Below, in pieces: positions 36,984 to 45,205 of a DNA stretch of 64,000 bases. The translations under genes and the position numbers were made by a program. This stretch comes from Scytolyngbya sp. HA4215-MV1 (GTDB lineage: Bacteria > Cyanobacteriota > Cyanobacteriia > Leptolyngbyales > Leptolyngbyaceae), in assembly GCA_019359045.1 (NCBI GenBank), contig JAHHIA010000002.1:242401-306400 (forward strand), in the 5' to 3' direction. The notes beneath the pieces are model-generated. The model was given only the letters and a program-made list of their open reading frames with translations. It did no database searches and was not told the origin of the DNA. Numbering within the stretch: position 1 is the stretch's first letter; each line of letters begins with the position of its first letter.

Positions 36984-37550
36984 ATGAATCCGCCTCTCGA
37001 TCCAGAAAATTGCCGACGGGGAATGTGGTGCCATTTATTGGGGCTGAGCAGTACGGCGTGGATACCGATTTGGATACTTGCGGTGAAATGGGATGCCAGT
37101 TGTGCCATCTCCCCCTTATCAATTTTGCTGAATCTGCAAACAGAGTCAGACTCTCCGACCTGGACTCTCCCCTTCAATTCCTGCACCTGGGTCATTCCTC
37201 TCTTGATGCTTCTGCTGGCACCCTGCATTACGCTGGCAAATTGGTTGCATCAGCGCACGTTGCATCCTTTTATAGATGCCCAAGGGAAAGAAAGCGTCAA
37301 CTTTCAATTTTCGATTGCCATCGTGATTGGCTTCATGTTGGTTTTTTTCAACCTCTATCTCTTTCAAACCAGTCAAGCTAAAGCCAGTCCGGGCATTCCT
37401 GCACTCCCCTTTTGGTTGGGGTTACTGGCAGCATTTGCCTTTTTTCCTTTGATCAATATCTTTCAAGTCATGGTGACGCTGTTCGCTGCAGCCAAAGCCG
37501 TTCAAGGAGAGACCTACCGTTACCCTGGCACCTGGCGGTGGCTGAAGTAG
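36984..37550 (+). CDS. DUF4870-like small membrane protein
   Basis: The 188-residue protein has the DUF4870 pattern: an N-terminal RRGMWCHLLGLSST, a loop with FIDAQGKESVNFQFSIAIV, several hydrophobic segments, and the end GETYRYPGTWRWL. The function of the family is unknown. Compared with the usual 110-130 residues it is longer in its first membrane region (a 30-residue polar insert, about 45-65). I start at ATG 36984; an upstream frame start at 36969 adds five residues. The decayed Uma2 gene follows directly. Confidence 0.8.
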   Translation: MNPPLDPENCRRGMWCHLLGLSSTAWIPIWILAVKWDASCAISPLSILLNLQTESDSPTWTLPFNSCTWVIPLLMLLLAPCITLANWLHQRTLHPFIDAQGKESVNFQFSIAIVIGFMLVFFNLYLFQTSQAKASPGIPALPFWLGLLAAFAFFPLINIFQVMVTLFAAAKAVQGETYRYPGTWRWLK

Positions 37551-37556
37551 GGACGA

Positions 37557-38098
37557 TGGCACCGATAACCGCTACGAATTGGTAGATGAAGAATTAGTCG
37601 AGATGCTGCCAGAAAGCCAGGAAGACAACAACATCGCCCGATTTCTCTTGGCTGAATTGCTTTAGATCTTTCCTTTGTATCGAGTTGCATACAAAGATAC
37701 CGAAGTGGAAGTGAGCGGACGACGTGTTCGGTGTCGCATCCCTGATCTGCTAGTTCACATTGAGGAGTCTCAAGCTGCCTTGATTGGAGCCAGTCGCGCG
37801 ACCATTACTCGTGACATGTCCCCACCTGCGTTGACGATCGAAATCGTTAGTCCTGGTACAGACAATCGAAATCGTGATTACCGCTATAAACACACTGAAT
37901 ACGCTGCTAGAGGCATTGCTGAATACTGGATCGTTGACCCAGAAATGCAGCAAATCACCGTTTGCCAGGGGGGCGAGGGACAGTATGAGGCACAGTATTG
38001 ACTGGCGCCGCATCGATCGCGTCACAAATCATGCCCAACTGACAACTCACCGTCGAGCAAGTCTTTGCTGCTGCCCGCTAAATTGCGCGAAATTGCTA
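37557..38098 (+). pseudogene. Decayed Uma2-family endonuclease gene, copy 3
   Basis: The frame reads RYELVDEELVEMLPESQ, then IARFLLAELL, and hits an in-frame TAG at 37663-37665. It continues in the same frame with VEVSGRRVRCRIPDLLV, RATITRDMSPPALTIEIVSPG, YKHTEYAARGIAEYW, which are the catalytic-domain hallmarks (PD, E-x-V). It ends in a TGA near 38001, and a frameshifted C-terminus (TVEQVFAAAR) follows. The first 15-20 codons with a start are missing. It directly follows the DUF4870 gene. Confidence 0.88.
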
Positions 38099-38128
38099 GG
38101 ATGAAACCCGTTGGCTGGAGCGAAGGCA

Positions 38129-40222
38129 ATGGTTGGGTATCCTCGATTTCACAGGTCGGATTGGGTGAGCTTTCTACTATTGGGCATCTGGATGGGGGGT
38201 AATTTGGGGACGATCGCTCCAATCTATGCAGTCCCCTCTACCAGGGCATTAGCCCGATCGTTTGACCAGACCGTTGAGTGCGAGATTTTAGTCGTCGGGG
38301 GGGGATTGGCAGGCGTCGCAACCAGCTACGAAGCCTTGCTGGCAGGGCGCACCGTTTGCATGACCGACATCACCGACTGGATGGGGGGCCAAATCACCGC
38401 TCAGGGCACCTCGGCATTGGATGAAGTCAAAAAGCAACGCGCGTTGCTCTTCTATGCCCATGGCTATAACGAACTGCGACAGCGGATCAAACATAGGTAT
38501 GGTGAACTCAACCCTGGTGATTGTTGGGTAAGCTACGCCTGTTTCATTCCTCGTGATGCCCAGACCCTGTTGGTGGAAGAATTGCGCGATGCGGCTAAAA
38601 AAGGCAAAGGCAAGTTGAAGTGGTTTCCCAACACTGTGATCAAAGACTTGGAGCGTAGTGCCGATGGTCGATTGATTCAAGCGGCAATCGCCATTCAACA
38701 CCACGCTGCCCCTGGTGCCTCACCCCTTAATACGGCTTCCCTCTCCCAAACGATCGAGGATGCCTATCAATACGCAGATTCCGATCGCTTCACCAAAAAA
38801 ATTCTGCGCTTCATTCCACTCGATCAACCTCAAGACAAACAGCGCAGAGCAAATTTAGCGACTGCCAACGCACCTGACTGGATTGTCGTCGATGCCACCG
38901 AAACGGGCGAATTGATTGCCCTTGCCGATGTGCCCTATCGTCTGGGACTCGATCCGCGATCGTACCTCAACCCGTCTTCTCCCACCGTGACGGGCGATCC
39001 CTATTGCACCCAGGGATTTACCTATCCCTTCGCCATGGAGCGGACCGCCACTCCCCAACCGCAAACGCCACCGCCCTTCTACGCCGAGTATGAACCCTAC
39101 TATGGCTACGACCCCAACCCTAACCTTGCCAACATTGATGTGGTGTTTTCCTATCGCCGCATCTGGAGTCCAAAACCGCGATCGACAGCGCAAGTACCTA
39201 TTTTTGGGCGATCGTTACCCAAACCGGGTGATATCTCGATGCAGAACTGGGTCTGGGGCAATGACTATCGTCCGGGCACTGCTCAAGACAACCTGATCTT
39301 GACACGGGAACAACTTCAGCAAGCTGGACAACTGGCTTCTGGCGGTTGGATGGGTGGTTTACGCACCGACACCCTCCGCAAGGGTGAAGAAAATGCCCTG
39401 GGTTACTACTACTGGTTTGTTGCTGGCACCACCGACTCTCAACTGGGTTCAGGCATTAAACAGCCTGCCCCTAACCATCGCTTGCTGCGAGGTCTCGATT
39501 CACCCATGGGCACCATGCATGGCTTATCCAAATATCCTTACATTCGCGAAAGCCGACGCATCATGGGTCGTCCTACCTACAGCGCCCCACAAGGGTTTAG
39601 CTTGTCCGAAATTGACATTTCCTGGACAGACTACCGGAGCGCCTATTACCAGAATCTACCCCCCAAACTCTATCAAGATCTCTGGTTTGCCCTGGCAGGG
39701 CTAGAAGCCACGAGCGCCATTCGCCAAAACCAGCGCCCTGAGCAAATTACCCGTCGCACCCGATCGACGATTTATCCTGACTCGGTCGGCATCGCCCAGT
39801 ATGCGATCGACTTTCATCCCTGCATGGCACAGTCGCCTCCCGAACGCCCCGGTAATCAAGAATATCCCGGTGTGCGACAAGCCCATGGGCAAGCCTTTCC
39901 CGGTCAAATTCCCCTGCGCGCCATGATTCCCCAGACGATCGACAACCTCCTGATTGCCAGCAAAGGGGTTGCTGCCAGCTATAGTGTTACCGCCGCCTAT
40001 CGCGTGCATTCTTTTGAGTGGTCAGTCGGTGCTGCCGCCGGAACAACCGCTTCTTTTGTTCTATCTGAAGGGATTTTGCCCTACCAACTGGTGGATAACC
40101 TGCCCCAGCCCGAACCGCAATTGCAAGCCTTGCAACAACGATTAGTCAACAATGGCAATCCGATCGCATTCCCCGATACGTCAATCTTTAATTTGGATTG
40201 GAATGCCTGGCGACCCTGGTAG
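38129..40222 (+). CDS. Exported FAD-dependent oxidoreductase
   Basis: The 697-residue protein starts with a hydrophobic export segment (WVSFLLLGIWMGGNLGTIAP), followed by the FAD-binding Rossmann motif ILVVGGGLAGVATSYEAL and a large catalytic part. It belongs to the pfam12831-type FAD-dependent oxidoreductases. RAMIPQTIDNLLIASKGVAAS near the C-terminus is typical. The ATG at 38129 is preferred over TTG at 38111. Location is likely the periplasm or thylakoid lumen. The substrate is unknown. Gene context gives no hint. Confidence 0.88.
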   Translation: MVGYPRFHRSDWVSFLLLGIWMGGNLGTIAPIYAVPSTRALARSFDQTVECEILVVGGGLAGVATSYEALLAGRTVCMTDITDWMGGQITAQGTSALDEVKKQRALLFYAHGYNELRQRIKHRYGELNPGDCWVSYACFIPRDAQTLLVEELRDAAKKGKGKLKWFPNTVIKDLERSADGRLIQAAIAIQHHAAPGASPLNTASLSQTIEDAYQYADSDRFTKKILRFIPLDQPQDKQRRANLATANAPDWIVVDATETGELIALADVPYRLGLDPRSYLNPSSPTVTGDPYCTQGFTYPFAMERTATPQPQTPPPFYAEYEPYYGYDPNPNLANIDVVFSYRRIWSPKPRSTAQVPIFGRSLPKPGDISMQNWVWGNDYRPGTAQDNLILTREQLQQAGQLASGGWMGGLRTDTLRKGEENALGYYYWFVAGTTDSQLGSGIKQPAPNHRLLRGLDSPMGTMHGLSKYPYIRESRRIMGRPTYSAPQGFSLSEIDISWTDYRSAYYQNLPPKLYQDLWFALAGLEATSAIRQNQRPEQITRRTRSTIYPDSVGIAQYAIDFHPCMAQSPPERPGNQEYPGVRQAHGQAFPGQIPLRAMIPQTIDNLLIASKGVAASYSVTAAYRVHSFEWSVGAAAGTTASFVLSEGILPYQLVDNLPQPEPQLQALQQRLVNNGNPIAFPDTSIFNLDWNAWRPW

Positions 40223-40385
40223 AGGGGTTGAGGGGTGAAGGTGGAGAGGGGTGAAGGGGGTGGATTCTAATGCTCTGCTTGGGAACGCCTTTCAGAGGCT
40301 CTGCTTCCAGGCGATGATTCCGTTAAAACCTCGTAACCAGACTCCTAGCTCCTGACTCCTGACTCCTCTAACTCCTATTCCTCCA
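40222..40385. repeat. Low-complexity GGGGTGAAGG and CTCCTGACTCCT tracts
   Basis: Bases 40222-40261 repeat units like GAGGGGTGAAGGTGG, and 40345-40385 repeat ACTCCTGACTCCT. The first kind also appears inside the dynamin-like gene at about 40605-40655, where it encodes a Ser/Thr/Pro-rich run. Confidence 0.55.
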
Positions 40386-42060
40386 ACGCTTGCCCCAACC
40401 CTTGCTCCAGATTCTCCAATGTTGTCTGAAATAGCCTCAGTTGGTGGTGCTGAGGAGTGGGTTCTATCGCTTCGGGCTGAAATTGCATGACTGGTGCTGC
40501 GGTGGTTTCGTAGCGTTGCAGGGTGGCGAGGTTCAGGGCGCTGAAGTGGCTCAGGTAATGTTGGGCGATGTCTAGATGGGTTTGGAAAGACGGTGCGGAA
40601 GGGGCGGTAGAGGGGTGGAGGGGTGAAGAGGTGGAGGGGGAGGTGCGGTTGAGTAGGTAGGAGGCTCCGCCTAAGACGGCAGCACCGATCGGTCCGCCCA
40701 GTGCCCAACCGAGTCCAGTCGCGATCGCGGTGGGAGCAACGGAATCAGGGGTTGAGGCAGCGCGCTCTGGTGTTGCGGAGGGGGATGACGCGTTTGGGGT
40801 GGAGGGGCTGTCTGAGATTGAAGGGAAGCCAATTAACAGTTGAGCGGGGCGAGGATGATCGAAAAACTCACAGGCTTGATGTACCCACTTGATCACCGTC
40901 TGCTGATGGTCGATCGCGGTGGCTTTGAAAGCTCCGGTTTCCCAGGTGCGGAAGGTGCCTTGTTGCAGTGCCAGTGCTGCTTCCATCTGGTAGGTTTCCA
41001 GGAGGTGGGTACGATCGAGCCACAAACGAAACTCGGTCAAGCAGGCAGCAAAGCCTTGAGTAATTAACCGATGGGCTTTTTGCCGAATTTCCGCTTTCTT
41101 CTGCTGTTTTTCGGCAACGGTGGCAAGCTCTGTGGAGATCGTGGTGGTGCGGTCTTGCAGCAGGGTTTTGACTTGTTGGGCGATCGTGATGACTTTCCTC
41201 AGACGGGCAACTTGCTGGGTTTGCTGATTCTGGACAATGCTCTGCAAAGCCGACTCAAACAGGGGTAACCCAGCCATTTGGGCGGCTGCCATGTCGCCTT
41301 TTAGCCGCGCCCGCAGAGCTGGTAAGGCATCGACCCGATACAGGTTACTGATACCCATCGGCAATTTGGCACGAAAGCTTTCTGCCACAAACCGCAATCG
41401 GTTTGCTACCTGCTTTTGCTCGTCTAGTTCCAGCAGATTGAGAAAATTGACCACAAAGACGACGGTTTCGATGCCACGATCGAGCAACCAATCGCGCAAA
41501 TGTTCGCGTTCCCCCAGTGTCATCAACTTACGCCCATCCAATACTTGCACAATCAAATCAGCCGTCAGCAGTTGGTCTTTTACCAATGCATCCTGTGCTT
41601 CCTGATCATCAGTGCCAGGCAGATCGAGTAGCTCGACTCCGGTTTGTAAAAATGGATGGGGACAAAAGACTTCAACCGATGCCACATCCTCACGCATTCG
41701 TCGCCGATCGTCCAAAATGGCAAATTGCTTCAAAATTTCGGTGCCTGCGTCCTCAATTTCAGTGCCATTGTGTAGGCGAATGCGTGTTGAGAGGGTGACT
41801 CCGTAACGCACCAAAATGGCGGCTCCCGTGGTGGGAATCAGGTCGATCGGTAATGCCCGTTCTCCCAACAGGGCATTCAACAATGTGGACTTCCCATAAT
41901 TAAATGGACCAAAGACCGCAATCCGAAAGACGGGATGCATCAACTGTTGACAGACGATCTCGACATCCCGCCGCAAAGGAGCCTCTGCCTCCAACTCCAG
42001 GAGACCGATCGCTGCATTTAAAGGAGTGACTAAATTTTGCCAGCGTTCTTGTGCTTCCAT
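40375..42060 (-). CDS. Dynamin-like GTPase family protein
   Basis: The 561-residue protein has a dynamin-type GTPase domain: G1 is GPFNYGKST (about residues 51-59), a Thr in IPTTGA serves as G2, and G3 is DLPGTDD. A helical middle follows, then a glycine-zipper hydrophobic stretch (GLGWALGGPIGAAVLGG, about 445-462), which suggests membrane insertion. Between it and the C-terminus is a Ser/Thr/Pro-rich low-complexity run (SPSTSSPLHPSTAPSAPS). Bacterial dynamin-like proteins act in membrane remodelling and stress tolerance. The exact role here is not known. Confidence 0.9.
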   Translation of the reverse strand: MEAQERWQNLVTPLNAAIGLLELEAEAPLRRDVEIVCQQLMHPVFRIAVFGPFNYGKSTLLNALLGERALPIDLIPTTGAAILVRYGVTLSTRIRLHNGTEIEDAGTEILKQFAILDDRRRMREDVASVEVFCPHPFLQTGVELLDLPGTDDQEAQDALVKDQLLTADLIVQVLDGRKLMTLGEREHLRDWLLDRGIETVVFVVNFLNLLELDEQKQVANRLRFVAESFRAKLPMGISNLYRVDALPALRARLKGDMAAAQMAGLPLFESALQSIVQNQQTQQVARLRKVITIAQQVKTLLQDRTTTISTELATVAEKQQKKAEIRQKAHRLITQGFAACLTEFRLWLDRTHLLETYQMEAALALQQGTFRTWETGAFKATAIDHQQTVIKWVHQACEFFDHPRPAQLLIGFPSISDSPSTPNASSPSATPERAASTPDSVAPTAIATGLGWALGGPIGAAVLGGASYLLNRTSPSTSSPLHPSTAPSAPSFQTHLDIAQHYLSHFSALNLATLQRYETTAAPVMQFQPEAIEPTPQHHQLRLFQTTLENLEQGLGQALEE

Positions 42061-42325
42061 GGCAGCCCTTCAGACACATCGCCATTCTGACACTTGTCAT
42101 TTGTCCCTGTCACCTACTTGCCTGGTCATGATGCGAGATGGATTGCCTGTATGAAGAAGGGATCAATGTCGGGCGCCTCAATGGTGTGATCGAATTTTAG
42201 GATTGCGGTGGTTTGTCCCCAATTGTTCCCAATTGTTTCCTTTCCGCAGATTTCCAATTTTCTTTGTCATCGTCTCTGTTTTGGCGCATAGAATAGAGTC
42301 GAGCGTCGAAAGAGGGGTAATTCAG

Positions 42326-42589
42326 TTGGTATACGTTTCACAACAACGGATGGATGAACGGGTGGACAGTGCCGATTTTCCAGTGCTGATAGACCCCACC
42401 GTGATCCGGGCTGCCCGTCAGATCTATCGTACTTATTACGAAGTACATCCTGAACTGATTCAGCGTCCGCTCGGTGTGGCAATCAATCGCTTCACGTTGC
42501 GGGGAAAATTGATTTTCTCAGGCAAGCCAATTTTGCTCCCGCAAGAATGCTTTGTTCCCTTTAGCCAGATTGAATCTGATTTGCATTAA
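42326..42589 (+). CDS. Hypothetical protein, 87 aa
   Basis: I do not recognise a named family. The core reads FPVLIDPTVIRAARQIYRTY, then RPLGVAINRFTLRGK, and looks like a compact alpha-beta protein. The TTG at 42326 is preferred because AGAGGGG stands eight bases before it. The first ATG in frame is at 42350, and a much longer frame opens at 42203 with an implausible N-terminus. It precedes pilD on the same strand. Confidence 0.6.
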   Translation: MVYVSQQRMDERVDSADFPVLIDPTVIRAARQIYRTYYEVHPELIQRPLGVAINRFTLRGKLIFSGKPILLPQECFVPFSQIESDLH

Positions 42590-42644
42590 GCTGCTGATGG
42601 GGTGGGCTACCGATAATTGATGTGTTCACCCGCGATCGGGGCAA

Positions 42645-43466
42645 ATGGAAACTTTGGATTTTTGGGTAGTTTCGCTGCTGGTCTTTGCGTTTGGCGCTTC
42701 AGTTGGCAGCTTTCTGAACGTTGTGGTCTATCGGTTGCCTGCGGGGTTATCGCTCCTGAACCCGCCTTCGCGTTGTCCTCAGTGTCTCCATCGACTTCGG
42801 GTCAGCGAAAATGTCCCCATTTTTGGCTGGCTTCGATTGCAAGGGCGCTGTGCCCATTGCCGTAGCCCCATTTCAGTTCGCTATCCCCTCGTAGAAGCGG
42901 CGACGGGCTGGATTTTTTTGTCCACTTTCTGGGCATTTGGTTTGTCGCTCCAAACGCCAGGCTACTGGTTATTTTTTAGCTGTCTGCTTGCCCTTTCTTT
43001 GATTGACCTGGATACGATGACGCTGCCTAATCCATTGACGCAGTTTGGCGTGGTGACGGGCTTGCTGTTTCAGGCATGGGTAGGCTTGACCCACGACTTC
43101 AGCGTTTCCGGCTTACTGACTCAATTGATGACCGGAATCGTCGGTGCTGTGTTGGGCATCTGGTTGCTGGATCTTGTCCGCATCGTCGGCACGATCGCCT
43201 TTGGGCAAGAAGCGATGGGCGGTGGTGATTCCAAGTTAGCGGCAATGATGGGTGCCTGGTTGGGTTGGAAGTTGCTGCTGTTGTCGGGGTTTCTGGCTTG
43301 TCTGGTGGGTTCAGTGATTGGCGGTGGCGCGATCGCGCTGAAACTCATGAATCGCCGTCAACCTATGCCTTTTGGACCCTTTTTGGCATTGGGAGCAGTG
43401 CTGGCCGCTTTCTGGGGCGAAACCCTGATTGCTACCTATCTTCAGGTATTCTTCCCTTTGCGGTAA
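42645..43466 (+). CDS. pilD: Prepilin peptidase PilD (A24 family)
   Basis: PilD cleaves the leader of type IV pilins and related proteins and methylates the new N-terminus. The zinc-binding cysteine pairs are RCPQC and RCAHC, the FGASVGSFLNVVVYRLP start is typical, and the two catalytic aspartates lie in SLIDLDTMTLP and GGGDSKLAAMMGAW. About seven hydrophobic segments follow. The 273-residue length is normal. It implies type IV pili and motility or natural competence elsewhere in the genome. Confidence 0.96.
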   Translation: METLDFWVVSLLVFAFGASVGSFLNVVVYRLPAGLSLLNPPSRCPQCLHRLRVSENVPIFGWLRLQGRCAHCRSPISVRYPLVEAATGWIFLSTFWAFGLSLQTPGYWLFFSCLLALSLIDLDTMTLPNPLTQFGVVTGLLFQAWVGLTHDFSVSGLLTQLMTGIVGAVLGIWLLDLVRIVGTIAFGQEAMGGGDSKLAAMMGAWLGWKLLLLSGFLACLVGSVIGGGAIALKLMNRRQPMPFGPFLALGAVLAAFWGETLIATYLQVFFPLR

Positions 43467-43521
43467 AAGTTGATCCCTCTTGTATCCAATACAATGGCAA
43501 CCTTTTTACTCCCCATCCACC

Positions 43522-45042
43522 ATGAGTCAGCTTAAGAGACAGTTAAATGAAGTAATCACCAATCTCCTCACCATCGCAAAACAAAAGATACGGTTCAGCG
43601 AGGAAGCGCTCACGCTAATCAGAGCATTGACGGTTGGTGGAGCGATCGCTCTGGTAGGAGTATTTGGACTAAAAGTTCTTCAGGATTGGCAAACTCTCCA
43701 ACAATCCCCTAGCGAGATCAACCAACGCAGTTTCAATGCTTCCTTGGAAATCGGGAAATTGGTTGCAACCATTGCTGGTGGCATTGTCCTCTATCTCAAC
43801 TTCAGGGTTGCGACTCGCAATGCGGAGATCGCTAACCGTAACGCTGAAATTTCTGCCAACAACCTCAAACTGGCAGAAACTAGATTGGAACAAGATACCG
43901 AGAAAGCTCGCAAAGATGCAGAAATTGCAGAGTCGCGCTTAATTACTGATCGCTTCAGCAAAGCCGTAGAACAACTGGGCAACGATAAAACCGAAGTGCG
44001 TTTAGGTGGCATTTATGCCCTCGAACGTATCGCCAAAGACTCCGAAAAAGACCATTGGATAATCATGGAAGTCCTCAGCGCTTATGTCAGAGAGAAAAGC
44101 CCAGTAAACATACAGGTGGACAAATTGCCAGTTGATATTCAGGCAGTTCTAACTGTAATTGCCAGACGCACGGTTGAACAAGATCCCCTAGGTGAAAAGT
44201 TTGATCTCAATCACACTAATCTAATCGAAGCTGATCTGAAAGCAGCCAAATTGCAAGGGGTAGCCCTCAAGGGCACTAATCTACAGAAGGCAGATTTTAG
44301 TGGAACCAAACTGCAAGGGGCAGACCTTACGAACGCTAATTTACAAGAAGCGCAGTTTAGGGGAACCCAACTGCAAAAGGCATGGATGAATGGAGCTAGT
44401 CTGAAAAAGGCAGTCCTTGTTGGAGTGAAGCTACAGGATGCAAACCTCATAGGAGCTAATCTTCAAGAGGCATATCTTTCTGATACTGACCTGCAAAACG
44501 CAAAGCTGATAGAAGCTGACCTGCAAAACGCAAAGCTTATGGGAGTCAAACTGCAAGGAAGCGACCTTTCTGATGCTAAATTGCAAGAGGCAAACCTGAT
44601 GGGATCTGAGCTTTGTGAAGTAAATTTTGCTGATGCCAATCTAAAACAAGCAATCCTTGGTGAAGCTAATCTTCAAAGGGCAACGCTTTATGGAGCTAAT
44701 TTACAGGAGGCACGCCTTAGTGATGCCAAGCTTCAAGGTGCAGACCTTTATGACGCTGATCTCCAGAAGACGCGCCTTGATGATGCAAATCTCCAAAAGG
44801 CAAACCTTGAGAGAGCCAATTTGCAAGGGGCAAACCTTTTGAGAGCTGACCTTAGCACATCTACAGGCTGGACGGACGAGCAACTGAGTCAAGCCCTACT
44901 CTGCAACACCCAACTCCCTCAAGGCTCCAAACTCGATCCCAATCGAGACTGTGCAGCAATGGGACACACCCACCTCATCTCACCCAATCCCCCTTCCCCC
45001 CAAAAAAATACCGATCCAGACCCGAACAACTCCAACTCATAA
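43522..45042 (+). CDS. Membrane-anchored pentapeptide-repeat protein
   Basis: The 506-residue protein has two hydrophobic segments (about residues 38-58 and 80-98), then an Ala/Glu/Arg-rich coiled coil (RNAEIANRNAEISANNLKLA), and a helical domain ending RLGGIYALERIAKDS. Some 30-40 pentapeptide repeats of the form A(N/D)LQx follow, from about residue 230 to 465. Pentapeptide repeats fold into a right-handed beta-helix; the function of such membrane-bound members is unknown. The start ATG 43522 is preferred over TTG 43480. Confidence 0.9.
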   Translation: MSQLKRQLNEVITNLLTIAKQKIRFSEEALTLIRALTVGGAIALVGVFGLKVLQDWQTLQQSPSEINQRSFNASLEIGKLVATIAGGIVLYLNFRVATRNAEIANRNAEISANNLKLAETRLEQDTEKARKDAEIAESRLITDRFSKAVEQLGNDKTEVRLGGIYALERIAKDSEKDHWIIMEVLSAYVREKSPVNIQVDKLPVDIQAVLTVIARRTVEQDPLGEKFDLNHTNLIEADLKAAKLQGVALKGTNLQKADFSGTKLQGADLTNANLQEAQFRGTQLQKAWMNGASLKKAVLVGVKLQDANLIGANLQEAYLSDTDLQNAKLIEADLQNAKLMGVKLQGSDLSDAKLQEANLMGSELCEVNFADANLKQAILGEANLQRATLYGANLQEARLSDAKLQGADLYDADLQKTRLDDANLQKANLERANLQGANLLRADLSTSTGWTDEQLSQALLCNTQLPQGSKLDPNRDCAAMGHTHLISPNPPSPQKNTDPDPNNSNS

Positions 45043-45205
45043 ATTACCCATCCAGATATTCCCTGCCTGCAACCTACGGTAAACACACCAATTTAGACTT
45101 GCAGCTAATTTTCATTGAGATTCCTGTACCCTCCCGAATGAAGAAGCTTTAGGCCTCAAAATCCCCATTCCCCTACGAATTAGAATGAACTCGGTAGAAT
45201 AGGCT

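Noticed and set aside
36818-37228. Leftward 136-codon frame
   Set aside because: It lies antisense to the DUF4870-like gene and has no family features.
44220-44870. Regular 15- and 60-base periodicity suggesting a repeat array
   Set aside because: It is the coding sequence of pentapeptide repeats; units are not separated by unique spacers, so it is not a CRISPR array.
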